64,000 nucleotides of DNA, from contig CAMZMU010000049.1 in the NCBI GenBank assembly GCA_947311845.1, positions 9,592,730 to 9,656,729 of the forward strand, given 5' to 3'. This stretch comes from Poa pratensis. Its lineage: Eukaryota; Streptophyta; Magnoliopsida; Poales; Poaceae. The notes beneath the pieces are model-generated. The model worked only from the letters and a program-made list of their open reading frames with translations. It did not search any database and had not been told where the DNA came from. This document shows positions 23,001 to 38,283 of the stretch, in pieces. The position numbers and the translations under genes were made by a program. How positions within the stretch are numbered: position 1 is the first letter of the stretch; each line of letters begins with the position of its first letter.

Positions 23001-26000
23001 AGTGTTGTGCATGACGAATCATATATGCCTAGATAATCAGTATCTTCCCACACATCTATGAACCAAACCAAAAATTATAGCAAAAGGATCAGGGCAAGAA
23101 AATTCAAAATAAAGATATTAAGATAGCTTGGCATTTCCATTTGTTTCGCAATTTCCTTACTTACATGAAAATGTAGACATCCAGATTTCTTTCTAACTTA
23201 GTTTTAAAACAAATGCTGGTTTATCAAAACTCATAAAAATAACCAACATATTTTGAATCCAAACGTGCACGTAAAACATGGATACTATATCATCCAAATA
23301 TCACATGTATATTTTGTTCCACAACGATAAAATTAAATTAAGAGGCACTCCTCTTCCCAAATCTTGAAACGGAATTTGCACAGTGAAGTTTAGATCTGTT
23401 GAGTAGCTTACGTTCTTTGCCTGTCTAAGAGTGTCGAGGCATATTGTCGTGCATTTGAAGTAACACTCTGTTTGCCCACCCCTCCTGGAAGTGGTAGGCA
23501 CTCCTGGCTCTAGGCCAATCACTCTCTATACCTGCAGTTTAGTAAAACTCATAGTAGTACGTCTTGGTCAGTAATAATGACAGGTTACGTTTTATATGAA
23601 CAAATTGCAATTTTGGACACGCCGAAGGACATATTGAAGGTAACTACTTGTAAACTTCTATAGATTAGAAAAACACATGAACCTAGTACGAAATAACTGA
23701 AAACCACTGAAACACCAATAGGAAAGCATAGCATAGAAGTGTCTCAAGAGCCAAGCAAAAAATAATTTAACTATAAGCATTAGACTGTATATTGCACTAT
23801 GCTCACAAGAGGTAGCACAAAATCACTGGTCTACTTACTAATTAAAATGAATATGCAATGTTTCCCAGTAGGAAGGATATGGAATTTAATCCTATTAGGT
23901 TTGTAATTATAAGATTTCTAGCTGGAGGAAATTTATCATGTAGAAAAAGATATGAAGCCAAAAAGGCCAATTAAGAGAGCAGCTATGAAACTTCCCCCTA
24001 GCTAATAGCAATTATGATAGTATACTCCTATCCCAGTTGCATTGCAGAAAAGCTGAGATTTCCTCTAGCATACTCAGCTAAATAATGAAAATCCATCGCT
24101 GGTCGGCCTACTAATTAAAATGAATATGTAATGTATGCCAGTAAGAAGGATATGGAAATTGATCCCCCAACGTCTCTAATTATAAGATTTCTAGCTGAAG
24201 GAAATCTTCCGCATAGGGAAAAAATGAAGCTAAAAAGGCCAATTAAGTGGACCTTATATTTTGCCGCTAGATAATAGCAAGTATGAGAATATACTCCTAC
24301 TGCAGCTGCATAACGAAAAAACTGAGATTTCCTCTAGTATTCTTCGTGAAATAATGAAATTCCTTTACACCATTATGTTTACTTTGAAAATGGTGTAGAC
24401 AAAATAAGATGACCCAATGTATCCACCTAACCTGTGCAACAGCTAGCAATACCAATTCATCTTCCTCTCCAACGAAGTGCACATAAGAAATCAACCATTG
24501 CCGGTCTGAGCAAAAGTAAGATAAATGAGTATTGTTCTGCTTGAACACCTTAAATTTAGAGACATATTTAGTACACCATTCTGAAATGAAGGAATTTCTC
24601 TCATTGCCACCAAACAAAAATAATTATTCCCACTTCCCTGAAATTTAGCCATTGGTCCAAATGAGTCCTTTTATCTCTATTGCATACGTTATTTGAAACA
24701 ATGTCAACTATATCAAATTAAATAGTCACACAATAAGGCAACGCAATCTGGAGAAAGCAAGAAACTTTAGTCTTTATTTCTCATTGTCAGGAAAAACATT
24801 TAGCAAGAAGAGCAAGAAAAGTCAACTGAAAATATACTTATCTGCTCAGATTTGTAGCTGCCACGCCCTGCACAGTTTCCCCAAAGAACACCATCATCAT
24901 AATCAGTATTCAGTTCATGATCACAAGGGCTGTAGTTTAACAGACATAGAAGTGGATAATTTGGGGGATTCAATAAAAGGTCAGAAACTTATATCCATGT
25001 GCATCAAGAACAGTTGCAGAGTATTTGCAGTTATCATCAAGAGCTGAGCACTGACTACAATCAAATCCAAGGGGAGAAGCTGGTCCTCACCTTTGTGGAG
25101 AGGCGCCGGAAGGAGAGCTTGATGAGCAGGTGCGGCACCAGGGACAGCAAAGGCACTGTGGTCATGGAGGGGATGGACGCCGCCGCTGGCCACCATCGTC
25201 ACCACTGCAATCAGGCAGCAATCGAGGAGAACCGAGCATTGAAGCGCAGTGCGGGCGACCAAACGGAGGTGACACCGCTGGAAACAGGTCTCCGGAGATG
25301 GCTCGGTGACAATGGACCGCGACGGACGACGGCGAGCTACACGGGAAGCTCGAATCAGAGCGAACGGAAGAGGGAGAAGAGGTGCAGGAGTACGGCGAGG
25401 TCACCGGGGGCACGAATCCGTCGAGGGTGAGGACGGAAGAGGTCGACCGGAGCGAATCCCGGCGAGGGACTGGCGGGAAGCGCTCGTGCGGTCGGAGGAG
25501 GCGGAGGAGGCCGCGCGGACGATTCCGGCGCCATCGTGGCGACCGGGCGGACGATCTCCGGCGAGGATACAGAGGGAGCGGCGGCGCACCTGGCCCTGCT
25601 CGTGGATCTGAGCCGGAGGACACGGAGCGGCAGCGGAGCGCGGCGGCGGCGGCGACCTGGAGGTCGCGGGAGAGAGAGGAGAGGGAGGGGGAAGTGCGGT
25701 GGTTTTTTTGGAAGGAAGCCCATGGAGTTTTGCAGAATTTTAGTCAGGTCCTTCGGCGCGTTAAGTTTTGGACCGCGGGGCACGGCTTCGATCTTTCGGG
25801 GTTTCTCTGCAAAATAGACACGGTGACCGGCGGAACCGAGGGTGACCGGAGGGTGACCGGGCCACGTGTCGATCGCCGATTGGTCTAAATTCGAGATGAA
25901 CAGTGTTCTGCTGGAATTGGGGTGACGTGGCTCAATCCAGGCCGTCCGCCGCGCGGATCGGACGGCCAGGGATCGCCCGCGACGTGGACGAATGACGGGG

Positions 26001-26123
26001 CTGCGATTCTTCCCCCTTTTATATATAGTAGAATTTGCCATTGTGTGTACCTTCTTCTGAAATGCGTTCTAACTTCTTTTGTGGGCTTTACAGAAGTTAG
26101 AACAGGAGAAATTTGAAGACTAA
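20013..26123 (+). CDS. small single-pass membrane protein, two exons
   Basis: Exon 1 (20013-20135) encodes 41 residues and ends at a GTAAGC donor. Exon 2 (26094-26120, stop 26121-26123) follows a TTTACAG acceptor and encodes KLEQEKFED. Both junctions are phase 0, giving a 50-residue protein. Residues 10-33 are hydrophobic (LTAGLGVTTLYLAATFSVNV), followed by a charged tail, so one membrane span is likely. I do not recognise the family by name. The promoter and leader lie upstream of 13134 and are split from the ATG by the copia element. The intron of about 5.96 kb contains a duplicated exon 1 region and a Helitron whose end is about 60 bp before exon 2. The exon join is inferred from frame, splice sites and the plausible charged C-terminus. 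Confidence 0.65.
21263..21417 (+). pseudogene. duplicated exon 1 of the small membrane protein, broken
   Basis: Starts ATGGCGGTGATGGACATGGC like exon 1 at 20013 and keeps the hydrophobic stretch (GLGITMLYLAATFS). After that a deletion removes the rest of the exon and the GTAAGC donor, and the frame runs into intron-derived sequence before stopping. It lies inside the intron of the intact copy. It could still act as an alternative start region if its copied promoter is active. Confidence 0.7.
22224..26032 (-). mobile_element. non-autonomous Helitron, 3.8 kb, in the intron
   Basis: On the minus strand the element starts TCTACTATATATAAAAGGGG (26032 downward) and ends with a hairpin of stem GCGCGG/CCGCGC (22236-22253). 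That is followed by TTAGTCC and CCTAG with T next (22224-22227). The start and the hairpin plus CTAG end are those of plant Helitrons. The host base before the start is T rather than the expected A, a small deviation. No Rep/helicase frame is visible. The region 25090-25200 has a minus-strand exon-like stretch ending in a GTGAGG donor, possibly captured from a gene I do not recognise. It also holds the tandem repeat at 23820-24365. Confidence 0.7.
23820..24365. repeat. two-copy tandem repeat, unit about 275 bp
   Basis: Blocks such as actaattaaaatgaatatg, attataagatttctagctg, aaaaaggccaattaag and gagatttcctctag occur in the same order in both copies, with moderate divergence. The repeat lies inside the Helitron. 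Confidence 0.8.
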
Positions 26124-26765
26124 AGACGGATCAGCAAGTTACGATGTCAGACAATACCTACCGAAAGGACCTACAAGAAATGTCACATTTTGATGACGGC
26201 TGCTCATGCATGCGTGCTTATGTCTGGGACTATTTTACTATTTTTGTAAACCTTTTTAAGATTTCCAGACAGTCACTATTAACCTTGTACAAACATAAGG
26301 GTGTTGTGGGTGTGTCTTCCCATTTTTATGTTCGAGTGTTATACACTATCCTAGGACCAGTTAAATAAATGAGGTATTTTCATGTTTCCTGTCCTCTTTC
26401 TTATGAGTCGTCCATGTTTTTACTTACATGATAGCTGCAAAAAGAATGCTTGCCGGTAACCAACTAGTAGTTCTGAGGACTGTCTGCTTTCAGCAAAATA
26501 CAGTAATATATAGCTCCAACGCAGAGGCAGTAACTGCAGCGGATTCCATGAACACAATCAACTCAAGCGACAACAAGTCACAGAACACAAAGCAGCTACA
26601 CAAATCACAAAGTTACTCCTGAACCAAAACATGTGTACAGAAGTTAACTGTAATTCTGGAACCGTTAGCCTATTTATGCAACTCAAGGTGAAACAACACG
26701 AGTAAGTCACTCTAACAAGAGTTGGTCCTATAACAGTCGTGCGTCCACGTGTCTTCTCTTTCCCA

Positions 26766-30663
<3,898 letters not shown>

Positions 30664-31404
30664 CGCCGCACACCGGCCCCGGATCGACTGAGCGGAGCAC
30701 CAGATCTCCTCTTCCCGGTGCGCGCTCTCGGCGAAGAGCGCCGCTGCAGCCGCCGTTGGGCAGGCCGAAGAGGGGAGAGCCGGCGAGATGGGCGAGGCCG
30801 ATTCTGCGTCCGCCGGTGTCGAGTCGGAAGCAGATCCGGGAAGTCGGGCTCCGATGATGGGCCGCGTGTCTTCGCGGAAGGAGTACAGGCCCGCTTTCTT
30901 GTGGGCTTCCGTGAGGGAAAGCTGGGTACCACTCCCTTCGCAAAGGGAAAAAACTGAGTCTAAGAGCCTGCCACGTGTGGCTACGCGTGTGAGGGAGCGA
31001 AAGTAAATTCCAACACGGCGCTTTCCTGGTCCCCACGTCGCACGCGCTGACCCAGTCGCGGTTGCTACGACGTACGAGCACGTGCGGCCACCGAACGAGG
31101 CAGAAAAAACAAAAACAAACACCACACGGTCCCGGTCCCCTGCGTTCGTGCTGTGATACGAGCAAAAGCAGCTACCTGCGCGCAGGAGTGAAGCCCCGCT
31201 CGTACATGCGCCAGAGCTGCTCATCATTTTCATCTCTCGCGCGTACGCCCGCGTATGTTCGGCCGGCCGGCCGGCCTCGCGTACATTCGTCATCGTCCAT
31301 GTTCAGCAGGTCGCGTACGTATTCCAGCAGATCAATGTACATACCGACAAGCCATTCAACAAAAAACAAAAAAAAAACAAAAGCCCGCCGCGTACACTCA
31401 CGGT

Positions 31405-31890
31405 AAGCTAGATGTACACGCAGCTATTGTTGGTACTGCATGTACATGCACTTTGATACAGAATGTACACAAATGCTACTGTATGTACACATTGCTACTG
31501 AATGTACGCGATACTACTAGATGTACACACGCGCTGCTACTGAATGTACACATGATATTATTGATGTACACTCACATTGTTACTGAATGTACACGATACT
31601 ACTGAATGTACACACGCGCTGCTACTGAATGTACACATGCTGCTATTGATGTACACGCTGCTACTGCTACTAGAAGTACACTCACGGTGTTACTGGATGT
31701 ACACACTGCTACTGCTAATAGATGTACACTCATGTTATTACTAAATGTACACGATTCTACTGGATGTACATACACGTTGCTACTGAATGTACACGATGTA
31801 ACTGGATGTACAATCGCGTCCTGCTATTGTATGTACACTCACACTGCTACTAGATGTACACGCTGTTACCGGATGTACAAAGTACACAGA
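31405..31890. repeat. minisatellite of TGTACA-containing units
   Basis: About 24 variable units, usually 19-23 bp with some longer, carry TGTAC(A/G), usually followed by C and a GCTACTGAA-like segment. TGTACA is palindromic with a GTAC core. The array lies about 0.75-1.2 kb upstream of the DPMS1 start. Open frames through it give low-complexity peptides and are not likely genes. Confidence 0.9.
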
Positions 31891-32625
31891 ACTGGTTGTA
31901 CAAAATACGAGAAAAAAAGTTTCTCAAAACCTATCAACATGGGATCAGATTCCCTGGCCACGTGAGGACCCCTCTTTTCCCCCTAGAAGCTCCATCCGAA
32001 GCCCCCGGGCGTCGCCGGCGAACTCCGGCCGGTGGACGGCGGCCGTAGGATGGGGAACGCACGGTGGAGATCCCATCTCACGAGCGTTGACCAGTTCCCA
32101 GGCACCCTCAAACGCACCCTCATATTGCCTCTAAATCCTCATGTTTCCAGGTCTGGTCTAGGAATTCACGGGCGCCCTTAAAAGTTTTAAGGATTCGACC
32201 AATTTTACAGGTTTTATTCGGGACGTTTTTTCAGCAAAAACTGTAAACTTGCAGGTTTGACCAGTTTTGCGGGTTCTGCTAGAAATGCTCTAAGCATACT
32301 AGTATCTAGTTGGGGTTCTTTTCTCTAGCTGTTGTAGGCTCCTTCCTCTCCTAGATCTGCTGTTTGTTCATGAACTAAAGTAGGATTCTTGCTGTTTCTT
32401 GATACGATCTTGCATGTGGAGTAGGGAAATTTCTAGTAGTATGATGGATTAGCCTAGTACTAATATATCTAGGAGTTGACGCATCTTATGTCCATTAAAT
32501 CGGTGCCCGTATTTACTACCAAAACTACAGGCAGAACCGTGGAAGACAACTTGGTGCTAATTAGTAATAGTACAGATTAATAAATCCCCATACTTTCTTG
32601 CAATAGTAAACTAGTATAGCTAGTA
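31891..32625. other. intergenic with a possible transposon end
   Basis: The phrase gggttctgctagaaatgctctaa (ending about 32291) resembles the common TTAGAGCATTTCTAGCAG end of grass DNA transposons. The opposite end was not found. No gene is recognised. Confidence 0.35.
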
Positions 32626-32747
32626 CTCCCTCCGTCCAAAATAAGTGTCTCAAATTTGTACAAAAATGAATGTACCTATACATGTTTTATGTCTACATGC
32701 ATCCACTTTTTAACAAATCTAAGACAGTTATTATTGGACGGAGGGAG
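32626..32747. mobile_element. Stowaway-type MITE
   Basis: Starts CTCCCTCCGTCCAAAATAAG after TA (32624-32625) and ends TTATTGGACGGAGGGAG before TA (32748-32749). 122 bp. Confidence 0.85.
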
Positions 32748-33255
32748 TAATATTTGGTGTGCATCGCATGCGTACAGTGAGAAGATCTTGCTTGCATGCA
32801 TAGATGAGTAGTCAAATCCACGATCCATCTTGCCAGAATAGTAGTATAGCTAGCTACTTACGCCTCATGTGTATACCTCACCCTGCTGCTAGTACCATGC
32901 ATGAAATAAGGATTGATTGGACTGATGTTGGTAAAATTCAACTAATGAATTCTATGCAAACCGACCAGGTTGAAGCCAAGGGCCTGTTTGGTAGCCTGCA
33001 GGGGTTTCCCACCTCGCTGGGGGTAGGCTCCAGCGGGCATGGCCGAAGGAAAACAGCCCCCGAACTCTGTTGGTGGGTTTGTTTGGTAGCCTGCAGCAAA
33101 GAACGCCGCATGGGCTGGGCAATTTGTTGTGCCTGTTTGGTTACATCATTGCATGACCATATGCAACTATGACTATGTTTGGTTGTATGCAAAGCAACTG
33201 CTTATGGCTACCTCTTTCACCTATGGTGATGTTACCCGACAAATAATGGAGCATA

Positions 33256-33287
33256 AACCATAGCATAGCATAGCATAGCATAGCATA
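33256..33287. repeat. (CATAG)n microsatellite
   Basis: Five to six tandem CATAG units, inside the PIF-like element. Confidence 0.9.
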
Positions 33288-33412
33288 ATAGGATACCGAG
33301 TTCACAAACATGTCTATGCAGCACGATCAGAAGCTCATGCTGCATCTGAAGTTCATCAACGGAGGGGTTAATATATACCTCCTCATACATATTACAGACC
33401 ACTAATCAGTAC

Positions 33413-34617
33413 CTACTGGTCATTAGGGAATGCATCGACGAACAGGCTACGCAGGTAAGCCCTAAGCCAGGCACACCTCTCCGGCTTGCTCATGCTGGAG
33501 TACTTGAGCTGCTCCTCTGCGTTTCCCGCCAGGAAGTCCATTGCCTTGATGATCAACGCTGGGGCGTACATGCTACGTGGCTGAATTGTCCTCACCTTGA
33601 AGATGGCCTTCATTTGAGCGAAGTTGGTAATTGGATGGTTCAGCAGCTCCTCGTCCCTGGGGAATGTCTAGTAATGGCATTTTCAAATCGTTAGTGTACA
33701 CAGTATTTGAAGCTGGCTATGAACAAAAGAGTACAACAGTTGGGTTGACTGGAAGGGCAAGCAAACCTGAAGGTGATGAAGCAGCTGAACATCAGCCATC
33801 ATCAGAGTCGTGCTGGTTTCATATCAAACTACTCCAGGCATGCGCTTCAGTTCGTTAATCCTAACCCACCTGACTCTCCACTTCCTCAGATTGTTGTAGA
33901 CTTGAGTGCTGGTGATAGTCAGACCAGTGAACTCAAGAACAACATCGCTGACCTTCCTGATGTACAGATCCTTGAAGCATTTGTCAAACTGGATCCCCTG
34001 CTCCACTAGCTGCACTAACCTGTTCAGAACAAATAGGGATAGAGGAGCTGTCCATTGCATTGTCTGCCTCGAAGTAGATCCACTACGCATCTGAGAGTGC
34101 ACTCTCTTGGTAGTCCCCTTGGCAGTCATGTCAGATTGCACATCTGAGTCAGTCACTGAATCCATAGGGAGTGCATTCAGAAGCAGTACGTCGAGAGGCT
34201 TGGAAGCTAACTGATGGTCGAACATCTCGGGCAGTGCATTCTCGCATAGCGCTTGCAGAGGCACTCTCTTCTTACCGCGAACCTGATCCACGAAACACGG
34301 CAAGGTCGGCCTAGTCAGGCAATCTATGAACATGAGCAATCTAAGTACGGAGGCTAACTAACGTGGATTCGTGGTCTACATGTGGAAGAACAACAGATCT
34401 ATAAGGTACGAGCAACAGATCTACGGTACGAACAAGCATAAGGTTCAGAAAATCTTACATCCACCGGGTGCATCTGCATCTTGCCGTCCGCCTTCATGCC
34501 AGAGGTCGCCGTGGAGGCGGTGGAGGTCCCCGGCGAGGTCGCCGTCGAGGTCAGCACCTCGGTGGAGGTCGCCGTCGAAGTCGCCTTCGCCGTCACACAA
34601 AGCGCTCCCGCCGCCAT
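33413..34617 (-). pseudogene. Myb/SANT-like DNA-binding protein fragment (transposon-borne)
   Basis: The segment 34339-33824 (minus) contains a SANT/Myb_DNA-bind_3-like domain: MQWTAPLSLFVLNRLVQLV, FKDLYIRKV, TGLTITSTQVYNNLRKWR. This resembles plant proteins and PIF ORF1 products. A further piece, 33613-33413, reads like the downstream part of such proteins (MSKPERCAWLRAYL). A possible first exon begins at ATG 34617 and ends at a GTAAGA donor near 34454, but its phase does not join cleanly to the next piece. I treat the whole as a broken or mis-spliced transposon gene. Confidence 0.5.
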
Positions 34618-34956
34618 TGCAAGAGCTCGAATGGAACAAATGGCAGGACTCGATTTGGAGGTGAGCTAAATAGAGTGGTGATTTTTGGCGGGCGGTGACC
34701 GAAATCCTCCCGCCTGATTTTCCCCGCTCGCGCCATCTCCGCGTCCTGCAGCTGGGCGGTGCGGCGTTCCTCTAGGTCAGCCGCCCGCAGCCTGGCTGCA
34801 AGGAAACGGCTGATTCGGCCGTTCCCACTGAGCCTGGCCCAAGGGTGCTTTAAGAACCGCGCTATGCAAGTTTCGGGCTGCAGGCAAGCAAACAAGCAGG
34901 GTGGTTCTGCAGCCAGCGGGCCTGGCCCGGCTGGCTGCAGGCTACCAAACGCGCCC

Positions 34957-36965
34957 CAAGTCGATCGGAGAAAATAATCAAAGGCAAGGCTGTGCATACT
35001 AGTTTCTTCTACAAATAATCCCTAAGATATATAATCTTGATTGAACAACATAAAATGTCCAGATACGTTACATGTGATATAAACATAATGGTTTGTGAAT
35101 ATTTGTGATGTGAAGAATACCTTGTGATGTTGAATTCTATGCATGATTTGTTTGTGAATGACACCGTCGTGATCATGGTATGTATGGCGTACCAAGGCCG
35201 AGGCGGTCGATACCTGAAATAACGGTACACGGTTGAAAACCGGTACTAGTGTGGGATGGATGTGCCTCACACAAGTAGGGGACTCGGCGTCGTGATTCTC
35301 GGAGATGGGTACTTCCATTGGTGGAGATTACGACGGTCATTTTTGTGCTTTTAGTGTTTACTTTTATTTGTATTGTCGCACCGCTGATTAAATTTCTAGT
35401 ATTTAATTTCATGTATATCAGCTTTACTAACATGTTTATGGAAATTGTTAACTGCCATTTAATTAATTATGCTTTTATCGTTGCTGAGTATGTTCCACAT
35501 ACTCACGGCCAATTTCTTTCCTCTGGTTTGTGCAGTGCTTAAGGAACATGATTGTGATGGGAAGCAATGGAGGTCCTAGAAAATCAGTAGACATCTAGGC
35601 AGGGTGTTGGAGGCTTGGAGCTACGGTTTTACTTAGACATGAATAAATGGAGGAATGCCTTTCTCGCATGCCTAGTAGATTTAGGTTTAGTTTTTTTTAA
35701 ATTTCATTCAAATCTGTAAAATTTCCTAAAATTTGAATGAAATTCGTCGAAGTTTAATTTTTTTTTTTTTTAGTTTGGGCGCCGCGAGTGGGGATCGACG
35801 GCGCCCAAATGGGTAAGGTAGTCCGGACGGCGCCCAAAGGGCCTATCCGGAAGGTATTTGGGCGGCCATTTGGGCGCCGCGACTGGAGATGCTCTAAACG
35901 ATGGCTGAACATGCAATCTCTGATTCCGCCGCTCCAGCCACCCGAGGCCGTTTCACGGTGACCTGTTCCTAACTTTAACCTTGTGAAACAAACATCCTAA
36001 CCCTACCAGACTCCTATGTTACAAATATTGTGAAAAAAGGGACTCCTATGTTACAAACGACCCGCCCCAGTTTAGTTCCAGGAATACTTCTGGATTATCT
36101 GCCGCGTTATTTATCCCTGAACAGTGTTATGTATTTTTTTCACTAATAACTCAGAAACATATGCTCATTCTGCATCTATGCCGACTAGCCATAGGTGCTC
36201 GTGCGTTCTCATCGAATGACGATCTGCCTATAAGATAAGAACCACACGTGAAGGCAGGTTCACTCAGCGGTAGAGAAGTTTACAGCAGATTCACTCAGCG
36301 ATAGGGAAGTTTATAGCAGATTCAATTTGTCCAACACATCTGGTCCAAGCTGACATCTTTCGTGCAATCCATCCACAAAAGCTCACCATTTACCAGTAAT
36401 GGTCGAAAACTCAAAATACGGAGTATAATGGAGGCACAGGCACAAGCATACCATCATATTAAATAGATATACTATCATACACGGCTGTTTTGCAGCTAAT
36501 TTTGTACAGTTCCAGAAGTTGGGCACGATTTCTCCCAGCAAAGATAAATAACAAGGTAAAACGAACTGCATAGGAAGACAATAGATTCATTATACTAGCA
36601 CATATACACACATGATGCTAACATAAGAAACTGATTTTACCGATAAAGAAAGTTTGGTATTTATCATCTAAGGGTGTGTTTGGGACAGCTCCACTCCACC
36701 AAACCACCGGTGGAGCAGGTGAAGCTGTGCCAAACGCGCAAACTCCACCTCTGGGCCGGAGTGAAGCCAACGGAGCGCTAAGATTCATTATACTAGCACA
36801 TATTCATTATTAGCTAAGTTCACCATGTCAGTCTTGTTCTTGTTTTCTGAGGCAGGTGAGAACTCTCACAGTAAAACCTCACTCAAACATGTCTACATAT
36901 ACCACCATACGAAATATTCCTCGCTTGAATATGTTTCTCTATGGTAAAAGCCCAAACTGATGAAG
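34957..36965. other. intergenic with small repeats and a MITE end
   Basis: Three features stand out. A sequence ending ggcgccgcgactggagatgctcta (about 35895) is like a GAGCATCTCCA-type transposon end. A 31-33 bp unit is duplicated at about 36257-36318 (ttcactcagcgRtagRgaag). A 22 bp direct repeat, agattcattatactagcaca plus two bases, lies at about 36583 and 36781 around a partial hAT/PIF-like segment that starts gtgtgtttgggacagctcca. No gene is recognised. Confidence 0.4.
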
Positions 36966-38283
36966 TCACGAGTTGCTACCATTCTTATGCCAGAAGGATC
37001 TGAAAGTCAACTGAGAAAGCCACGAGGACTCGGATCCTGGAGATTTGCCGGATGGAGACGCATTTGAGCCAACAGCAGCGTCCTGCCAAAACTTGAGAAC
37101 ATAGAGGCTCTCCTCTTCAGTACACCTCTTCAAGAGAACACGTGATGCAAATCCCTTCTCATTCATCAAATGGCATATACCCAGAGGATCATTATCTTCG
37201 AGGGCAATCATGTACAGACACCCTTTTTCTGACAGCAGCTCACGCACAGCAGGAAGAATTCGATCGATCACTTGGCGTCCATTCAACCCTCCAGCCCAAG
37301 ACGAAGCAATGCCCTTGATCCCGATTTCTTCCTCAGGAGTCGGCACATATGGAGGGTTCACAACAACCACGTCAACCGTACCAGCCAGACGTTTCTCAAG
37401 ACCTGACACGATATCAGTAGCGACAACATCTGCATGAATACCATGGGCTTCAAGTGTGGCTTGAGTTGTCTCCACAGCATGCTGGTTGATGTCTGTTGCT
37501 AGGTACTGGGTTCCAGGCCTAATTGCCTGAGCATGATGGCTAGAGATGTGATGACATAACCACTGCCACATCCTACCTCCAGGCATAAACTCGGCTGTAG
37601 TGTCAGAAGTTGAGCTTTGTCAGAGAGCAGCGCATCAACGAGGGCAAAGGAGTCATCACATGGTTCATAAACCTCCGGATGGCTTGCGACAAGCGGAATC
37701 TGGGCAGTGTTTAATGTCCTTGCTGATGCAGGCTGAAAAAAGTAAGTTGCTATAATGTTAGCATCAAATAATAGCCCACATTCTCTGAAACAAATACTGG
37801 TGGCATATTTTCATTTTGACCCATTCAAAGAATGTTCAATCAGTGAAAGAATGGAGAAAAAACAGAGCTTGAAACACCACAAAATGCGTAATTTTCTTTT
37901 AAATCTTTAGGACTGAAAAGATAAAAATTTGCATCTCTTTATAAAGTCCTAATTTCAAAGGTTATTTATAAAGAGATTTTATTTTCATAAACGGAAGGGG
38001 CACATTAGGATGTTTACTCTACTATTATACCTCATGTTCATCCAATATTAACAGCTCATAAATTGAAACTCTATGGACAATATTTTCTTGAGGAACATTG
38101 CTCCCTTGCGATAAATCCGCACATTCCACCAATATGTTGCTAAATTTACTAAGGAAATTTCAGCGGCAAGTCCAGATTGATTAGGGGAAAGAAGAAGAAA
38201 AGATAAAGCATACCTGACACTGCACGAATAAGGTACCTAACTACACTAAGAATAGAAACATTTGATACAACTCGTTCCCGGTT

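Larger units (their letters stand above)
32980..34956 (-). mobile_element. PIF/Harbinger-like element with SANT/Myb-type frame
   Basis: Terminal repeats GGGCCTGTTTGGTAGCCTGC and its partner GGGCGCGTTTGGTAGCCTGC (revcomp at the right end) match at 18 of 20 positions. The flanking CAA (32977-32979 and 34957-34959) would be a 3 bp duplication, though TTA/TAA is the usual PIF target. The left side repeats TGTTTGGTAGCCTGCAG at 33079 and related GTTTGGTT motifs near 33137 and 33177, like subterminal binding sites. Minus-strand coding traces include a Myb/SANT-like domain. No DDE transposase is visible, so it is probably non-autonomous or keeps only the accessory frame. Confidence 0.6.

Noticed and set aside
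25162..26041. Overlapping long frames on both strands near the Helitron 5' end
   Set aside because: GC-rich composition leaves most frames open; no domain or conserved motif.
31405..31890. CRISPR-like repeat array
   Set aside because: Units are variable minisatellite copies without constant repeats or unique spacers, and the genome is a plant's.
31255..31965. Open frame through the TGTACA array
   Set aside because: A low-complexity repeat peptide with one stop; unit lengths are not multiples of three, so there is no sign of coding selection.
33309..33587. Frames in the CATAG-repeat region as a separate gene
   Set aside because: They lie inside the PIF-like element and match only fragments of its SANT-type protein on the minus strand.
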